From assembly GCA_963797535.1 (NCBI GenBank), contig CAWCPQ010000001.1, forward strand, positions 2,914,001 to 2,978,000: a stretch of 64,000 nt of DNA, in the 5' to 3' direction. Origin of the DNA: JAWWOL01 sp963797535. Lineage in GTDB: Bacteria; Actinomycetota; Actinomycetes; JAWWOL01. Made by a program: the position numbers and the translations under genes. Each line of letters starts with the position of its first letter. Within the stretch, counting starts at the first letter, position 1. This document shows positions 15,573 through 23,693 of this stretch, piece after piece. The notes beneath the pieces are model-generated. The model was not told where the DNA came from. It worked only from the letters and a program-made list of their open reading frames with translations, and searched no databases.

Positions 15573-17794
15573 GGCTGGCACGCCGCCTCGCAGCAGTGCT
15601 GACCGCACTGACGCTGGCTTACCTCCCCCTGACCGGGGCCAGCGCGCAAACCACCACCAACGAACTGCCGCTGAACGTCACGGTGACACGGCTGACGCCA
15701 GCGGCGCCCCACGCCGGCCAGATCCTCACCCTGTCCGGTCTGATCAGCAACACGACCGACCTGGAGTACGACAAGCTCGGCGTCGTGCTCCGGCTGTCCT
15801 CGGAGCCCCTGCTCAGTCGCGGCGACCTGCTCGCGGTGGCCGACTCGACGGAGCACCTCCCCTTCAGCGACGACGCCGGCGCTCCCGAGACCATCGTGTC
15901 GGTCCTGCCGGGCGGGACCGTGCCGTACAAGCTCGAGGTCCCGATCGACGAGCTGCACCTGACCAGTCCGGGCGTCTACCGGATCGGCGTCGAGGTGTTC
16001 CACATCGTCGACGGCGACCGGGTGTACGACGGGCGGGTCAACACCTTCCTGCCCTGGGTGCCGGCCAGCGCCAACGTGGCCCCGCTGCACGTCGCCTGGC
16101 TCTGGCCGCTGCTCAGCAAGCCGAGACTGGCACCCGACGGCAGCTTCACCGACGACGTCCTCGGCGCGGAGGTGTCACCGCAGGGCCGGCTCGGCCGGCT
16201 GCTCAACGTGGCCAAGCAGGCGCTCGGCTACCGCGACCCGATCCGGCTGACGCCGGTGGTCGACCCCGAGACCGTGCAGGAACTGACCTTGATGGCGGAC
16301 CCCGCTCACCCGTACACCGTGAAACCGATCGGCTCGTCACAGCCGGCGATCCCCGGTGCCTACCGCACCGAGGCCGCAAGCTTCCTGGCCGAGCTGCGCG
16401 CGGTGATGGCCAAGACGACCTCCGTCGCCACTCCCTACGCGGACCCGGACATCGAGGCGTGGACCAGCGCTCAGGCCTCCGTCCTGATCACCCAGGCACG
16501 GTCGACCGGCCTCGCCGACCGGCTGCCGGGCGTCGCGGGCGGACTGCTGTGGCCGCCGGACGGGGCCCTGTCCGACAGCACCCTGGACCTGCTCACCGTC
16601 TCCGGGCTGGTGCTCGGGCCGAAGGCCTACCCGCTGCCGCCGGCCTCGACGCCCGGCTACACCCCGACTGCGACGGCGTCGGTGACCCGCCCCGGCGGAA
16701 CGGTCCCTGCTGTCGTGATCGACGACGGTCTGACCCGGCTGGCCACCAAACGCGTCCGGGCCGGCGAAGAAGTCCTGCTCCACCAGCGGTACGTGGCGGA
16801 GACCGCCGCCATCGCCGTCGAGTCGGCCCCGTCGCCGCGGGCCCTTGTCATCGCCCCCGACCGGCGCTGGAGCCCCACCGACACCATCGTGCGCAGACTG
16901 GTCTCCGACACCGGCCGGCTGCCATGGCTACGGTCGCTCACGGTGCCGCAGGCCCTCGAGCAGGATCCGGTCGACCCGGACGTCGCTCGCGGCCCTCTGC
17001 ACGTGCCACCGGGGACGCCCACCTTGCCGGGCAACCTGGCCAACGGGATCGCCTCGGCCAACGACGAGCTGGCCGGCTACCGGTCGATCCTGTGCCCGGT
17101 CGTCCCGTCAAAGCCGGGCGCCAGCACCGCGCCGGCCACGACCGGCGCGGCGGGCACGGGATCCGCCGCCTCGTCGAGCCCCGGCGCGAGCACCGCCGCG
17201 GCCTGCGCCAGCGAGGAGGCCGGGGTGCTCACCCTCCAGCAAAGCCTCTACCGGGCCGGGTCCACGGCCTTCCGGGTACCGGACAGCGGCGGCGAGAAGA
17301 TGCTTGCTGCGACCAGTGCTGCGCTGGCCAAGCAGGAGCGAAAGGTGCGGATCACGACCAGAGGCACCGAGGTGCTGGTCGGCAACCGGGCCAAGGTCCC
17401 GATCCGGATCGTCAACGAGCTCAACGTGCCGGTTCAGGTCCAGCTGGTCCTCAACCCGCTCAGCCCGGCCCTGACCACCTCACCGGCTGAGACCGTGATC
17501 ATCCAGCCGGGGCAGCCGGCCCAGGTCAACGTGACGATCAGCACCGCGAAGGCCGGCGCCGGCAGCCTGCCGGTCGAGGCCCAGCTGCTGACTCCGGACA
17601 GTCGCCCGTACGGTCCCCCGGCTCACCTGTCGGTCAAGGTTTCCGTCTACGGCGCGGTGGTGGTGTGGATCAGCGCGGCCGTCGGCGGCCTGCTGCTGCT
17701 CGCCGTGGTCGTACGCATCTACCGCAGGATCCAGAACGCCCGCCGCGGCAACCAGCCCCCGACCGACCCCGCCACCACGGAGGCGACGGCGTGA
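15569..17794 (+). CDS. DUF6049 family secreted membrane-anchored protein
   Basis: 741-aa counterpart of Rv3909. A signal peptide (ALTLAYLPLTGASA) leads into a long extracytoplasmic region starting with an NEW/Ig-like fold (LNVTVTRLTPAAPHAGQILT). A Ser/Ala/Thr-rich linker lies near residues 510-545, then a second beta domain, one C-terminal helix (GAVVVWISAAVGGLLLLAVV) and a short basic tail. It is coupled by 4-bp overlaps to the NUDIX gene upstream and murJ downstream. This fixed neighbourhood suggests a role in wall synthesis at the membrane, but the molecular function is unknown. Confidence 0.8.
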   Translation: MRLARRLAAVLTALTLAYLPLTGASAQTTTNELPLNVTVTRLTPAAPHAGQILTLSGLISNTTDLEYDKLGVVLRLSSEPLLSRGDLLAVADSTEHLPFSDDAGAPETIVSVLPGGTVPYKLEVPIDELHLTSPGVYRIGVEVFHIVDGDRVYDGRVNTFLPWVPASANVAPLHVAWLWPLLSKPRLAPDGSFTDDVLGAEVSPQGRLGRLLNVAKQALGYRDPIRLTPVVDPETVQELTLMADPAHPYTVKPIGSSQPAIPGAYRTEAASFLAELRAVMAKTTSVATPYADPDIEAWTSAQASVLITQARSTGLADRLPGVAGGLLWPPDGALSDSTLDLLTVSGLVLGPKAYPLPPASTPGYTPTATASVTRPGGTVPAVVIDDGLTRLATKRVRAGEEVLLHQRYVAETAAIAVESAPSPRALVIAPDRRWSPTDTIVRRLVSDTGRLPWLRSLTVPQALEQDPVDPDVARGPLHVPPGTPTLPGNLANGIASANDELAGYRSILCPVVPSKPGASTAPATTGAAGTGSAASSSPGASTAAACASEEAGVLTLQQSLYRAGSTAFRVPDSGGEKMLAATSAALAKQERKVRITTRGTEVLVGNRAKVPIRIVNELNVPVQVQLVLNPLSPALTTSPAETVIIQPGQPAQVNVTISTAKAGAGSLPVEAQLLTPDSRPYGPPAHLSVKVSVYGAVVVWISAAVGGLLLLAVVVRIYRRIQNARRGNQPPTDPATTEATA

Positions 17795-19503
17795 GCGTTC
17801 CCCCGCCCGCCGTCGCTCGCCGGCCAGCGCCCCCACGTGGCCGGGTGCTGAGCTCCGGCCCCAGCCTGCTGCGCTCCAGCAAGGTCATGGCAGCAGGCAC
17901 CCTCGCCTCGCGCGGTACCGGCCTGCTGCGCACCGTCGTCATCGCGGCTGTCGTGGGCGTGGGCTACCGCGGTGACGCCTACGCGATCGCCAACACCCTG
18001 CCGAACATCGTGTACGAGCTGCTGCTGGGCGGCGTCCTCACCAGCGTGGTCGTGCCGCTCCTCGTCCGGGCCGGCAAGGACAGCGCCGAGGAGGGCGTTG
18101 TCTATGCACAACGACTTCTCACCCTGGTCGCACTCACCCTCGGCATCGCCGCCGTTGTCGGCGTTCTGGTCGCGCCGTCGCTGGTCGACGTCTACCTGAA
18201 CCAGAAGAACCCAGCCGAACGGTCCCTGGCGATCGAGTTCTCCCGCTACTTCCTGCCCCAGATCGCGTTCTACGGGGTCGGGGCCATGATGGGCGCGATC
18301 CTCAACACCCGCGGCCGGTTCGCGGCGCCGATGTGGGTTCCCGTACTCAACAACATCGTCGTCCTGGCGACCGGCTTCATCGTCTTGCTGATGCCCGATG
18401 CCCTGGTCCACGGCCGCCACGAGCTGTCGCAGAACCAGCTGGTCGTGCTGGCCCTGGGCACCACCCTCGGCGTCGTGACCCAGACCGTCGCGCTCGTGCC
18501 ACCGCTGCGGCGCAGCGGGTTCCACTGGCGGCCGCGTTTCGACTTCCGGCACACCGGGCTGGCCCATGTCGGCCGCCTCGGCGGCTGGGTCCTGCTCTAC
18601 GTGCTCGCCAACCAGCTCGGCCTGGCGGTGGTCATCCGCCTGGCGGACCAGACGTTGTCCGGCGTGACCGGGCACGGGTCGGGCAGCTACGCCACCTACG
18701 TCAACGCCTTCATCATCTTCTCGCTGCCGCACGCGATCATCACCGTCTCGGTGATCACCGCCTTGCTGCCCAGGATGAGCCGCCACGTCGTCGCCGGACG
18801 GGCCGACCTGCTGCCGCGGGAGATGTCGATCGGGCTGCGGCTGTCGTCGGTGATCCTGGTCCCGGCGACCTTCGCCCTGATCGTGCTCGCGCAGCCGATC
18901 GTCCAGGTGCTGCTCCGACACGGCGCCGTGAGCGACTCCGACGCCAGGGTGCTGGGCTGGACGCTGGCCACGTTCGCCGTCGGGCTGATCCCGTTCTCCG
19001 CCTTCCAGCTGCACCTGCGTGCCTTCTACGCCCTCGGCGACACCCGCACCCCCGCCTACATCAGCGTCATCCTCAACTCGGTCAACGTGCTGGCCGACCT
19101 GCTGCTGTTCGTCAGCCTGCACGGAAGTGCCCGGCTGCCGGGCCTCGCCGCCGGCTACGCCCTGTCCTACGTCGTGGGTGTGAGCCTCACCGGAGCGGTG
19201 CTGCGCCGGCGCATCGGCCGGCTGGGAGCGCCGCGCATCATCCGTACCCTCGTCCGGGTCGCCATCGCCTCGGCCATCGGCGCCGTGCTCGCGTGGGGGG
19301 CGGCGACCTTGGTCGAGCGCTTCGCCGGGCACGGGTTCACCGGCTCGCTGCTCGCCCTGGCAGTGGCCGTGCCCCTGGGCGCCGTCGTCGCACTCCGGAT
19401 CGCCCAGCGGCTGCACGTACGTGAGGTGACCGAGCTGCTCAGTGCCTTCGGCGCCAAGGGCGGGCGTCCCGCGACCCGCCGCCCCGCTCCCCGCCGGGCC
19501 TGA
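17791..19503 (+). CDS. murJ: Lipid II flippase MurJ (MviN)
   Basis: Polytopic MOP-superfamily transporter that flips lipid II to the outer face of the membrane. From the GTG overlapping the DUF6049 stop it is 570 aa with about 14 membrane helices. Typical blocks are SKVMAAGTLASRGTGLLR, DAYAIANTLPNIVYELLLGG and FYALGDTRTPAYISV. The C-terminus ends in a short basic tail. Mycobacterial MviN continues into a pseudokinase and an extracellular domain; here those domains are absent and appear as a separate gene at 22245. Confidence 0.93.
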   Translation: MSVPPPAVARRPAPPRGRVLSSGPSLLRSSKVMAAGTLASRGTGLLRTVVIAAVVGVGYRGDAYAIANTLPNIVYELLLGGVLTSVVVPLLVRAGKDSAEEGVVYAQRLLTLVALTLGIAAVVGVLVAPSLVDVYLNQKNPAERSLAIEFSRYFLPQIAFYGVGAMMGAILNTRGRFAAPMWVPVLNNIVVLATGFIVLLMPDALVHGRHELSQNQLVVLALGTTLGVVTQTVALVPPLRRSGFHWRPRFDFRHTGLAHVGRLGGWVLLYVLANQLGLAVVIRLADQTLSGVTGHGSGSYATYVNAFIIFSLPHAIITVSVITALLPRMSRHVVAGRADLLPREMSIGLRLSSVILVPATFALIVLAQPIVQVLLRHGAVSDSDARVLGWTLATFAVGLIPFSAFQLHLRAFYALGDTRTPAYISVILNSVNVLADLLLFVSLHGSARLPGLAAGYALSYVVGVSLTGAVLRRRIGRLGAPRIIRTLVRVAIASAIGAVLAWGAATLVERFAGHGFTGSLLALAVAVPLGAVVALRIAQRLHVREVTELLSAFGAKGGRPATRRPAPRRA

Positions 19504-19654
19504 GCCGCGGCGGGCAAGTCTGAGGTGCGGCTAAGTAGAGCCGCCCGGAGTAGGCGGGCGGGTTGAGTCCGACCCCCGGATGGCTCAAGGCGCCGCCCGC
19601 GCGCGCCGACCCGAACAGTGAACAACTGGGTTGGTTGGCGCGAAAGGGCGTTGG

Positions 19655-20071
19655 GTGGACAGCACACAGCAGCAACCCGGCGAGCTCGACGCACGCGATG
19701 CGGGCGGGATCGTCGTCGGCTGGATGACCAAGCTTGCCGTCATCGCCGCGATCGTCGGTCTCATCGGCTTCGACGCCATCAGCGTGGGACTCGGTCACCT
19801 GAGCACCTCCGACGACGGTGGCAAGGCCGTTCAGGCTGCGAGCCAGACCTTCCAGAGCAGCCACAACCTGCAGCAGGCGTACGTGGCCGCAACCAGGGCC
19901 GTGAACCCCAACGAGGTGGTCAACCAGGCCGGCTTCGCCGTCGACCCCGACGGCACGGCCCACCTCTCGGTGACCAACAAGGTCCACACGCTGGTGCTGT
20001 TCCGGCTGTCCGTGACGAGGAAGTGGACTGTGATCACGGAGAAGGTCAGCGGCAAGTACACCGGGTCGTGA
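19655..20071 (+). CDS. Single-pass membrane protein of unknown function
   Basis: 138 aa from the GTG at 19655, chosen for AAAGGG 6 nt upstream. A short soluble N-terminus is followed by one helix (KLAVIAAIVGLIGFDAISVG) and an extracytoplasmic domain ending DPDGTAHLSVTNKVHTLVLF. The helix-plus-small-domain layout resembles TadE/G-like pilus accessory proteins, but no Tad genes are near and I do not claim it. It overlaps the next NlpC/P60 gene by 4 bp (GTGA), so the two are probably made together. Confidence 0.65.
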   Translation: MDSTQQQPGELDARDAGGIVVGWMTKLAVIAAIVGLIGFDAISVGLGHLSTSDDGGKAVQAASQTFQSSHNLQQAYVAATRAVNPNEVVNQAGFAVDPDGTAHLSVTNKVHTLVLFRLSVTRKWTVITEKVSGKYTGS

Positions 20072-21171
20072 CCGGCCGCCGAGTCCTCGCGACCGGACTG
20101 GCGCTGATGACGGCGGCCAGCATCCTCGCCGCGGCTCCCGCTGCCTCCGCGGCCCCGTCGCTTGCCGACGCCAAGGCGCAGGCCGCGGCACTGGCGGCGA
20201 AGGTCGCCCAGCTCAACGATGAGGCCGAGCTGGCCAGCGAGGACTACAACCAGGCACAGGAACAGCTGGCCAAGGCGACCACGGACTACCTCGGCCTGCA
20301 GTCCGACGTCGACGACGCCTACGCCCGTTCCAGCGCCGGCAACGAGTCACTGGCCAGCCAGACCGTCTCGCTGTACGAGGTCGGTGGCTCCGCCCCGCTG
20401 TATGCCGAAGCCCTCAACGGCAGCGACCTCGGCGACGTCGTCGAGCGGATCTCCATGGCCGGCAGCGTCCTGCACTCGACCGAGGTCACTGCTCATCACA
20501 GCGCGGCGCAGACGGCAAAGCTCAACGGCCTCAACGCCCGGCTGTCGGCGGCCGCGTCGGCCCAGAGCCGGCTACGGGCGCAGGCCGCGCTGAAGAAGCA
20601 GCAGGTCAACAACCTGCTCGGTCAGCAGCGCCAGCTGCTCGCGGCGGCGAACTCCCGGGTCCGCACGATCACCGTCCAGCTCCAGCAGGAAGCAGCACGC
20701 AAGGCCGCAGCTGCCTTCGCGGCGAAGGTTGCAGCTGCACAACAGGCCGCTGCCTTGCAGCAACAGCAGCTCACGCTCGTGACCGGGGCGACGGCCCCGA
20801 CCGCAGCCGCGGGCGCGGCGATTCTCGCGGCGCAGACCCGCATCGGCACACCCTACGTCTGGGGAGCCACCGGGCCCGGCGCCTTCGACTGCTCGGGACT
20901 CACCGGCTGGGCCTACCAGCAGGCCGGCATCTTGCTCCCGCGCACCTCTCGGGAGCAGTGGAACGTCGGTCATCACGTCGCACTCGCCGACCTGCAGCCC
21001 GGCGACCTGCTGTTCTGGGCGGTCGACCAGAACAACCCGGCGACGATCCACCACGTCGCGATCTACGTCGGCAACAACCTGATGATCGCCGCACCGCACA
21101 CGGGTTCCACCGTGCAGATTCAGCAGGTGTACCTCAACGGCTACATCGGCGCGACCCGCCCGACCGGCTGA
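20068..21171 (+). CDS. Secreted NlpC/P60 endopeptidase with coiled coil (RipA/RipC-like)
   Basis: 367-aa peptidoglycan D-Glu-mDAP-type endopeptidase. Signal peptide (ATGLALMTAASILAAAPAASA), long Ala/Gln-rich coiled coil (about 30-235), then an NlpC/P60 domain with catalytic Cys in FDCSGLTGWAY, His in TIHHVAIYVG and the third polar residue (His) in IAAPHTG. The coiled coil with C-terminal NlpC/P60 matches actinobacterial RipA/RipC-like hydrolases that are often regulated by FtsEX. It is coupled to the small membrane gene upstream. Confidence 0.88.
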   Translation: MTGRRVLATGLALMTAASILAAAPAASAAPSLADAKAQAAALAAKVAQLNDEAELASEDYNQAQEQLAKATTDYLGLQSDVDDAYARSSAGNESLASQTVSLYEVGGSAPLYAEALNGSDLGDVVERISMAGSVLHSTEVTAHHSAAQTAKLNGLNARLSAAASAQSRLRAQAALKKQQVNNLLGQQRQLLAAANSRVRTITVQLQQEAARKAAAAFAAKVAAAQQAAALQQQQLTLVTGATAPTAAAGAAILAAQTRIGTPYVWGATGPGAFDCSGLTGWAYQQAGILLPRTSREQWNVGHHVALADLQPGDLLFWAVDQNNPATIHHVAIYVGNNLMIAAPHTGSTVQIQQVYLNGYIGATRPTG

Positions 21172-21259
21172 CTCGTCCGAAAGCCGGGCAGATGTAGTCC
21201 CAATGGGCCATTTCCTCGCGCTGTCACGCTGCCGATAGGACACGAGACACCACTCGGTG

Positions 21260-21289
21260 TTGGCCAGAGGCGGTCCCACCGTCTAGGGT
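21260..21289 (+). promoter_or_regulatory. Promoter of the riboswitch-nlpC transcript
   Basis: TTGGCC (21260-21265) and TAGGGT (21284-21289) are separated by 18 bp, about 30 bp ahead of the riboswitch helix P1. Confidence 0.55.
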
Positions 21290-21320
21290 CGCCAGGCGAA
21301 CACACAGAGTCAACGGTCGT

Positions 21321-21505
21321 AACGCCGAGTTCTGCCCCTCGACCGGAGGCTCCCCGACAACACGTCAAACAGGGGCAGAAGCGGGGGACCCAATGGTCTC
21401 CGGTCATCAGTCGCACCTCGACTGCTGACCTTGGGGTGAAGCCGGTCCTCGGACCGGCCGGGCTACCTTTCCAGCCCGAACCCGACAGCTGACCTCGCAG
21501 GCGTT
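21321..21505 (+). ncRNA. c-di-AMP riboswitch (ydaO-yuaA type)
   Basis: Signature elements occur in order: closing helix AACGCC (21321-21326) with GGCGTT (21500-21505), GGGGGACCCAATGG, TTGGGGTGAAG, the stem CCGGTCCTCGGACCGG, GGGCTACCTTTCCAGCCCG, and CCGACAGCTGACCTCGCAGG. These match the ydaO consensus known upstream of rpf and nlpC genes in Streptomyces, where c-di-AMP binding turns the gene off. The NlpC/P60 gene starts 17 nt after the aptamer. Confidence 0.93.
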
Positions 21506-21521
21506 GTCGGAAGGGAAAACT

Positions 21522-22142
21522 GTGCCTGCGGTTCATCCGCGTGCACGCGTTCGCCTCTGGGCGGTCGCGGTCGCACTTGCCATCACCTCCACCGTGCTCA
21601 TCGGAGCACCTGCCGGCGCCGCCCACGCGGCGACCCCCTCGCAGGCCGCGGCCAAGTCCGCCAGCCTGCGGCTCGCAGCAGCCAACGTGGTCCGCGTCGC
21701 CACGCCGAAGGCAGCGCCGAAGCACAAGAAGAAGCCCGTACACAAAAAGCCCGCGCACAAAAAGGCTCCCAAGAAGCACAAGCTGGCCTTCGGCGTTCGC
21801 GTCGTACGGGACGCATCGGTCTACAAGGGCGCTCGCTACCAGTGGGGCGCCAGCGGGCCCAGCCGTTTCGACTGCTCCGGCTTCACCCGCTACATCTTCG
21901 CGAAGTTCGGGATCGGCCTCCCGCACAGCTCGGCCGGCCAGTACTCGATGGTGCGGCACATCTCGAGCAGCAAGAAGCAGATCGGTGACCTGATCTTCTT
22001 CCACAGCAGCGGTGGCCACGTCTACCACGTGGGCATCTACGCCGGAAACAACCGAATCTGGGCAGCGACCCACACCGGTGACTTCGTCCGGCTCGAGGGC
22101 ATGTGGAACGCCTCGTACTACGTCGGCCGCATCGGGCACTGA
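21522..22142 (+). CDS. Secreted NlpC/P60 endopeptidase under c-di-AMP riboswitch
   Basis: 206 aa from the GTG with GGAAGGG upstream. Signal peptide (VAVALAITSTVLIGAPAGAAHA), then a Lys/His/Pro linker with repeats of HKK and KKP that should bind anionic wall polymers. The compact NlpC/P60 domain has catalytic Cys in FDCSGFTRYIF, His in HVYHVGIYAG and a third His in AATHTG. There is no coiled coil, unlike the flanking hydrolases. The leader riboswitch indicates down-regulation when c-di-AMP is high, linking wall cleavage to turgor signalling. Confidence 0.9.
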   Translation: MPAVHPRARVRLWAVAVALAITSTVLIGAPAGAAHAATPSQAAAKSASLRLAAANVVRVATPKAAPKHKKKPVHKKPAHKKAPKKHKLAFGVRVVRDASVYKGARYQWGASGPSRFDCSGFTRYIFAKFGIGLPHSSAGQYSMVRHISSSKKQIGDLIFFHSSGGHVYHVGIYAGNNRIWAATHTGDFVRLEGMWNASYYVGRIGH

Positions 22143-22189
22143 CCCACGGACTTGCCCACCGGCCAGCATGCGGCCCGGCATCCGCCCTC

Positions 22190-22238
22190 TACAGTGGGGT
22201 GAATGCCGGGCCGCCGCCGTCTGACTCGACGGAGTTGA
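22190..22238 (+). promoter_or_regulatory. TACAGT -10 box with 11-codon leaderless upstream ORF
   Basis: TACAGT (22190-22195) lies 7 nt before an ATG at 22203 that opens an 11-codon ORF (MPGRRRLTRRS) ending TGA at 22236-22238. The stop is 6 nt before the likely TTG start of the pseudokinase gene and in the same frame. It may be a true leaderless leader peptide or a chance feature. Confidence 0.4.
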
Positions 22239-22244
22239 ACTCAC

Positions 22245-23693
22245 TTGCCATCCCCACCCGCCCCGTTGGCACCGGGCAGCATGGTCACAGGTCGCTACCG
22301 CCTGCTTCGCCGGGTCGGCAGCCCGTCCTCCACCCTGTGGGAAGCGCACGACGACGTCCTCGCCCGCCCGGTCGCGATCCGCAACCTGCCCACTGACGCG
22401 GGTACGGACGCGGTCCTCGACGCGGCCCGACGTGCCGGCGTGGTGCCGCACCGCACCCTGACCAGGGCCTACGACGTGGTCGACGAGCCCGATCTGCGCC
22501 TCGTCGTGCGCGAGTGGGTCGAGGGCGAGCCGCTCAACGACGTGGTGGCCGACGCCCCGCTGACCCCCGACCGCGCCATCGTCGTGATCAGCGCTGTCGC
22601 CGACGCCCTGAGCGCCGCCGCCGAGTTCGGGGTGCACCACGGCCGCCTGCATCCCGGTCACGTGCTGCTGACCCCCGACGGCGACGTCCGGGTCACCGAC
22701 GCGGCAACCGCAGCAGCTCTGTCCGGCGCTCCTGCCGGTGGCGACACCGACGACGTCCAGGCGCTCGGCGCGCTGCTGTACTTCGCGGTCACCGGGCGCT
22801 GGCCGTTCAACGACCAGCCCGATCTGCCGCAGGCACCGGTCGAGGACGGCAAGCTGTGCACCCCGCGCCAGGTCAGAGCCGGCGTCCCGCGCGACGTCGA
22901 CCGGCTGGTGATGGAGTGCCTGGTCCCCGGCCCGACCTCGCCGGCCTCAGCCGCTGGGGTCGTCACCCGGCTGACCACGCTGCGCCACGGCGAGGAGCCG
23001 ACGCAGCACATCCCCATCGTCGTGGAGCCGGAGCTGCCGCCACCGCCACGCCCGCGCTGGCCGGTCTACCTCGCGAGCGCGGTTGGCGGTGGCCTGGTCG
23101 TCTACCTCGCCCTGGTGGCGCTGACCGGCGGCTCCAAGTCCGGCGTACCGTTTCCGGACCTGCTGCACCACAACGCCACGACCACGCTGCCCGCCAAGCC
23201 CAGCCACTCGGCCGCGCCGACCCCCGGCCAGAGCGCCAACACCGCCGCGCTGACACCGCTGCCGCTGAGCTCGGCCACCTCCTTCGACCCGATGGGTGAC
23301 GGCTCGGAGAACCAGTCCGAGACGCCGAACGCCATCGACGGCAACCCAGCGACCGCGTGGTACTCCGAGACCTACAGCCGGGCCAACTTCGGCGGCCTCA
23401 AGCCAGGCGTCGGGCTCCTGGTCGACGCCGGCACCGCGGTCAGCCCGCGCCAGGTCGAGGTGGACTTCGTCGCGCCGGGGGCCACGTACGAGATCCGAGC
23501 TGCTGACACGGCCGCGAGCTCCCTCGACGGTTTCACCACCAAGGGCACCGGCGACGCCACCGGGGCGGCCAGCTCCACCGTCGCGATCACCGACAGCGCG
23601 GCGCACCGGTACTGGCTGGTCTGGCTGACCAAGCTGCCTCCGGTCTCCGACGGCTTCAAGGCCGGCATCGCGACCGTGCGGCTCAGCCGGTAA
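22245..23693 (+). CDS. Membrane pseudokinase with extracellular MviN-C-terminal-like domain
   Basis: 482 aa from a TTG at 22245 (an ATG at 22281 is the alternative). The cytoplasmic half has a protein-kinase fold without catalysis: glycine loop degenerate (RVGSPSSTLWEA), VAIK Lys replaced (VAIR), HRD replaced by HGR, and DFG replaced by DAA. Subdomain IX (DDVQALGALLYFAVTGRWPF) is intact. A single helix (YLASAVGGGLVVYLALVAL) leads to a Ser/Thr/Pro linker and a beta domain (AIDGNPATAWYSE, FGGLKPGVGLLVD). This pair is the C-terminal half of mycobacterial MviN, here encoded apart from murJ, so a role in controlling lipid II flipping through FHA-type partners is inferred. Confidence 0.82.
   Translation: MPSPPAPLAPGSMVTGRYRLLRRVGSPSSTLWEAHDDVLARPVAIRNLPTDAGTDAVLDAARRAGVVPHRTLTRAYDVVDEPDLRLVVREWVEGEPLNDVVADAPLTPDRAIVVISAVADALSAAAEFGVHHGRLHPGHVLLTPDGDVRVTDAATAAALSGAPAGGDTDDVQALGALLYFAVTGRWPFNDQPDLPQAPVEDGKLCTPRQVRAGVPRDVDRLVMECLVPGPTSPASAAGVVTRLTTLRHGEEPTQHIPIVVEPELPPPPRPRWPVYLASAVGGGLVVYLALVALTGGSKSGVPFPDLLHHNATTTLPAKPSHSAAPTPGQSANTAALTPLPLSSATSFDPMGDGSENQSETPNAIDGNPATAWYSETYSRANFGGLKPGVGLLVDAGTAVSPRQVEVDFVAPGATYEIRAADTAASSLDGFTTKGTGDATGAASSTVAITDSAAHRYWLVWLTKLPPVSDGFKAGIATVRLSR

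Noticed and set aside
17719..19416. 565-codon open frame on the minus strand
   Set aside because: Antisense to murJ, hydrophilic without any domain; murJ itself is certain.
19655..20071. TadE/Flp pilus component
   Set aside because: Only the one-helix layout agrees; no other pilus genes are nearby.
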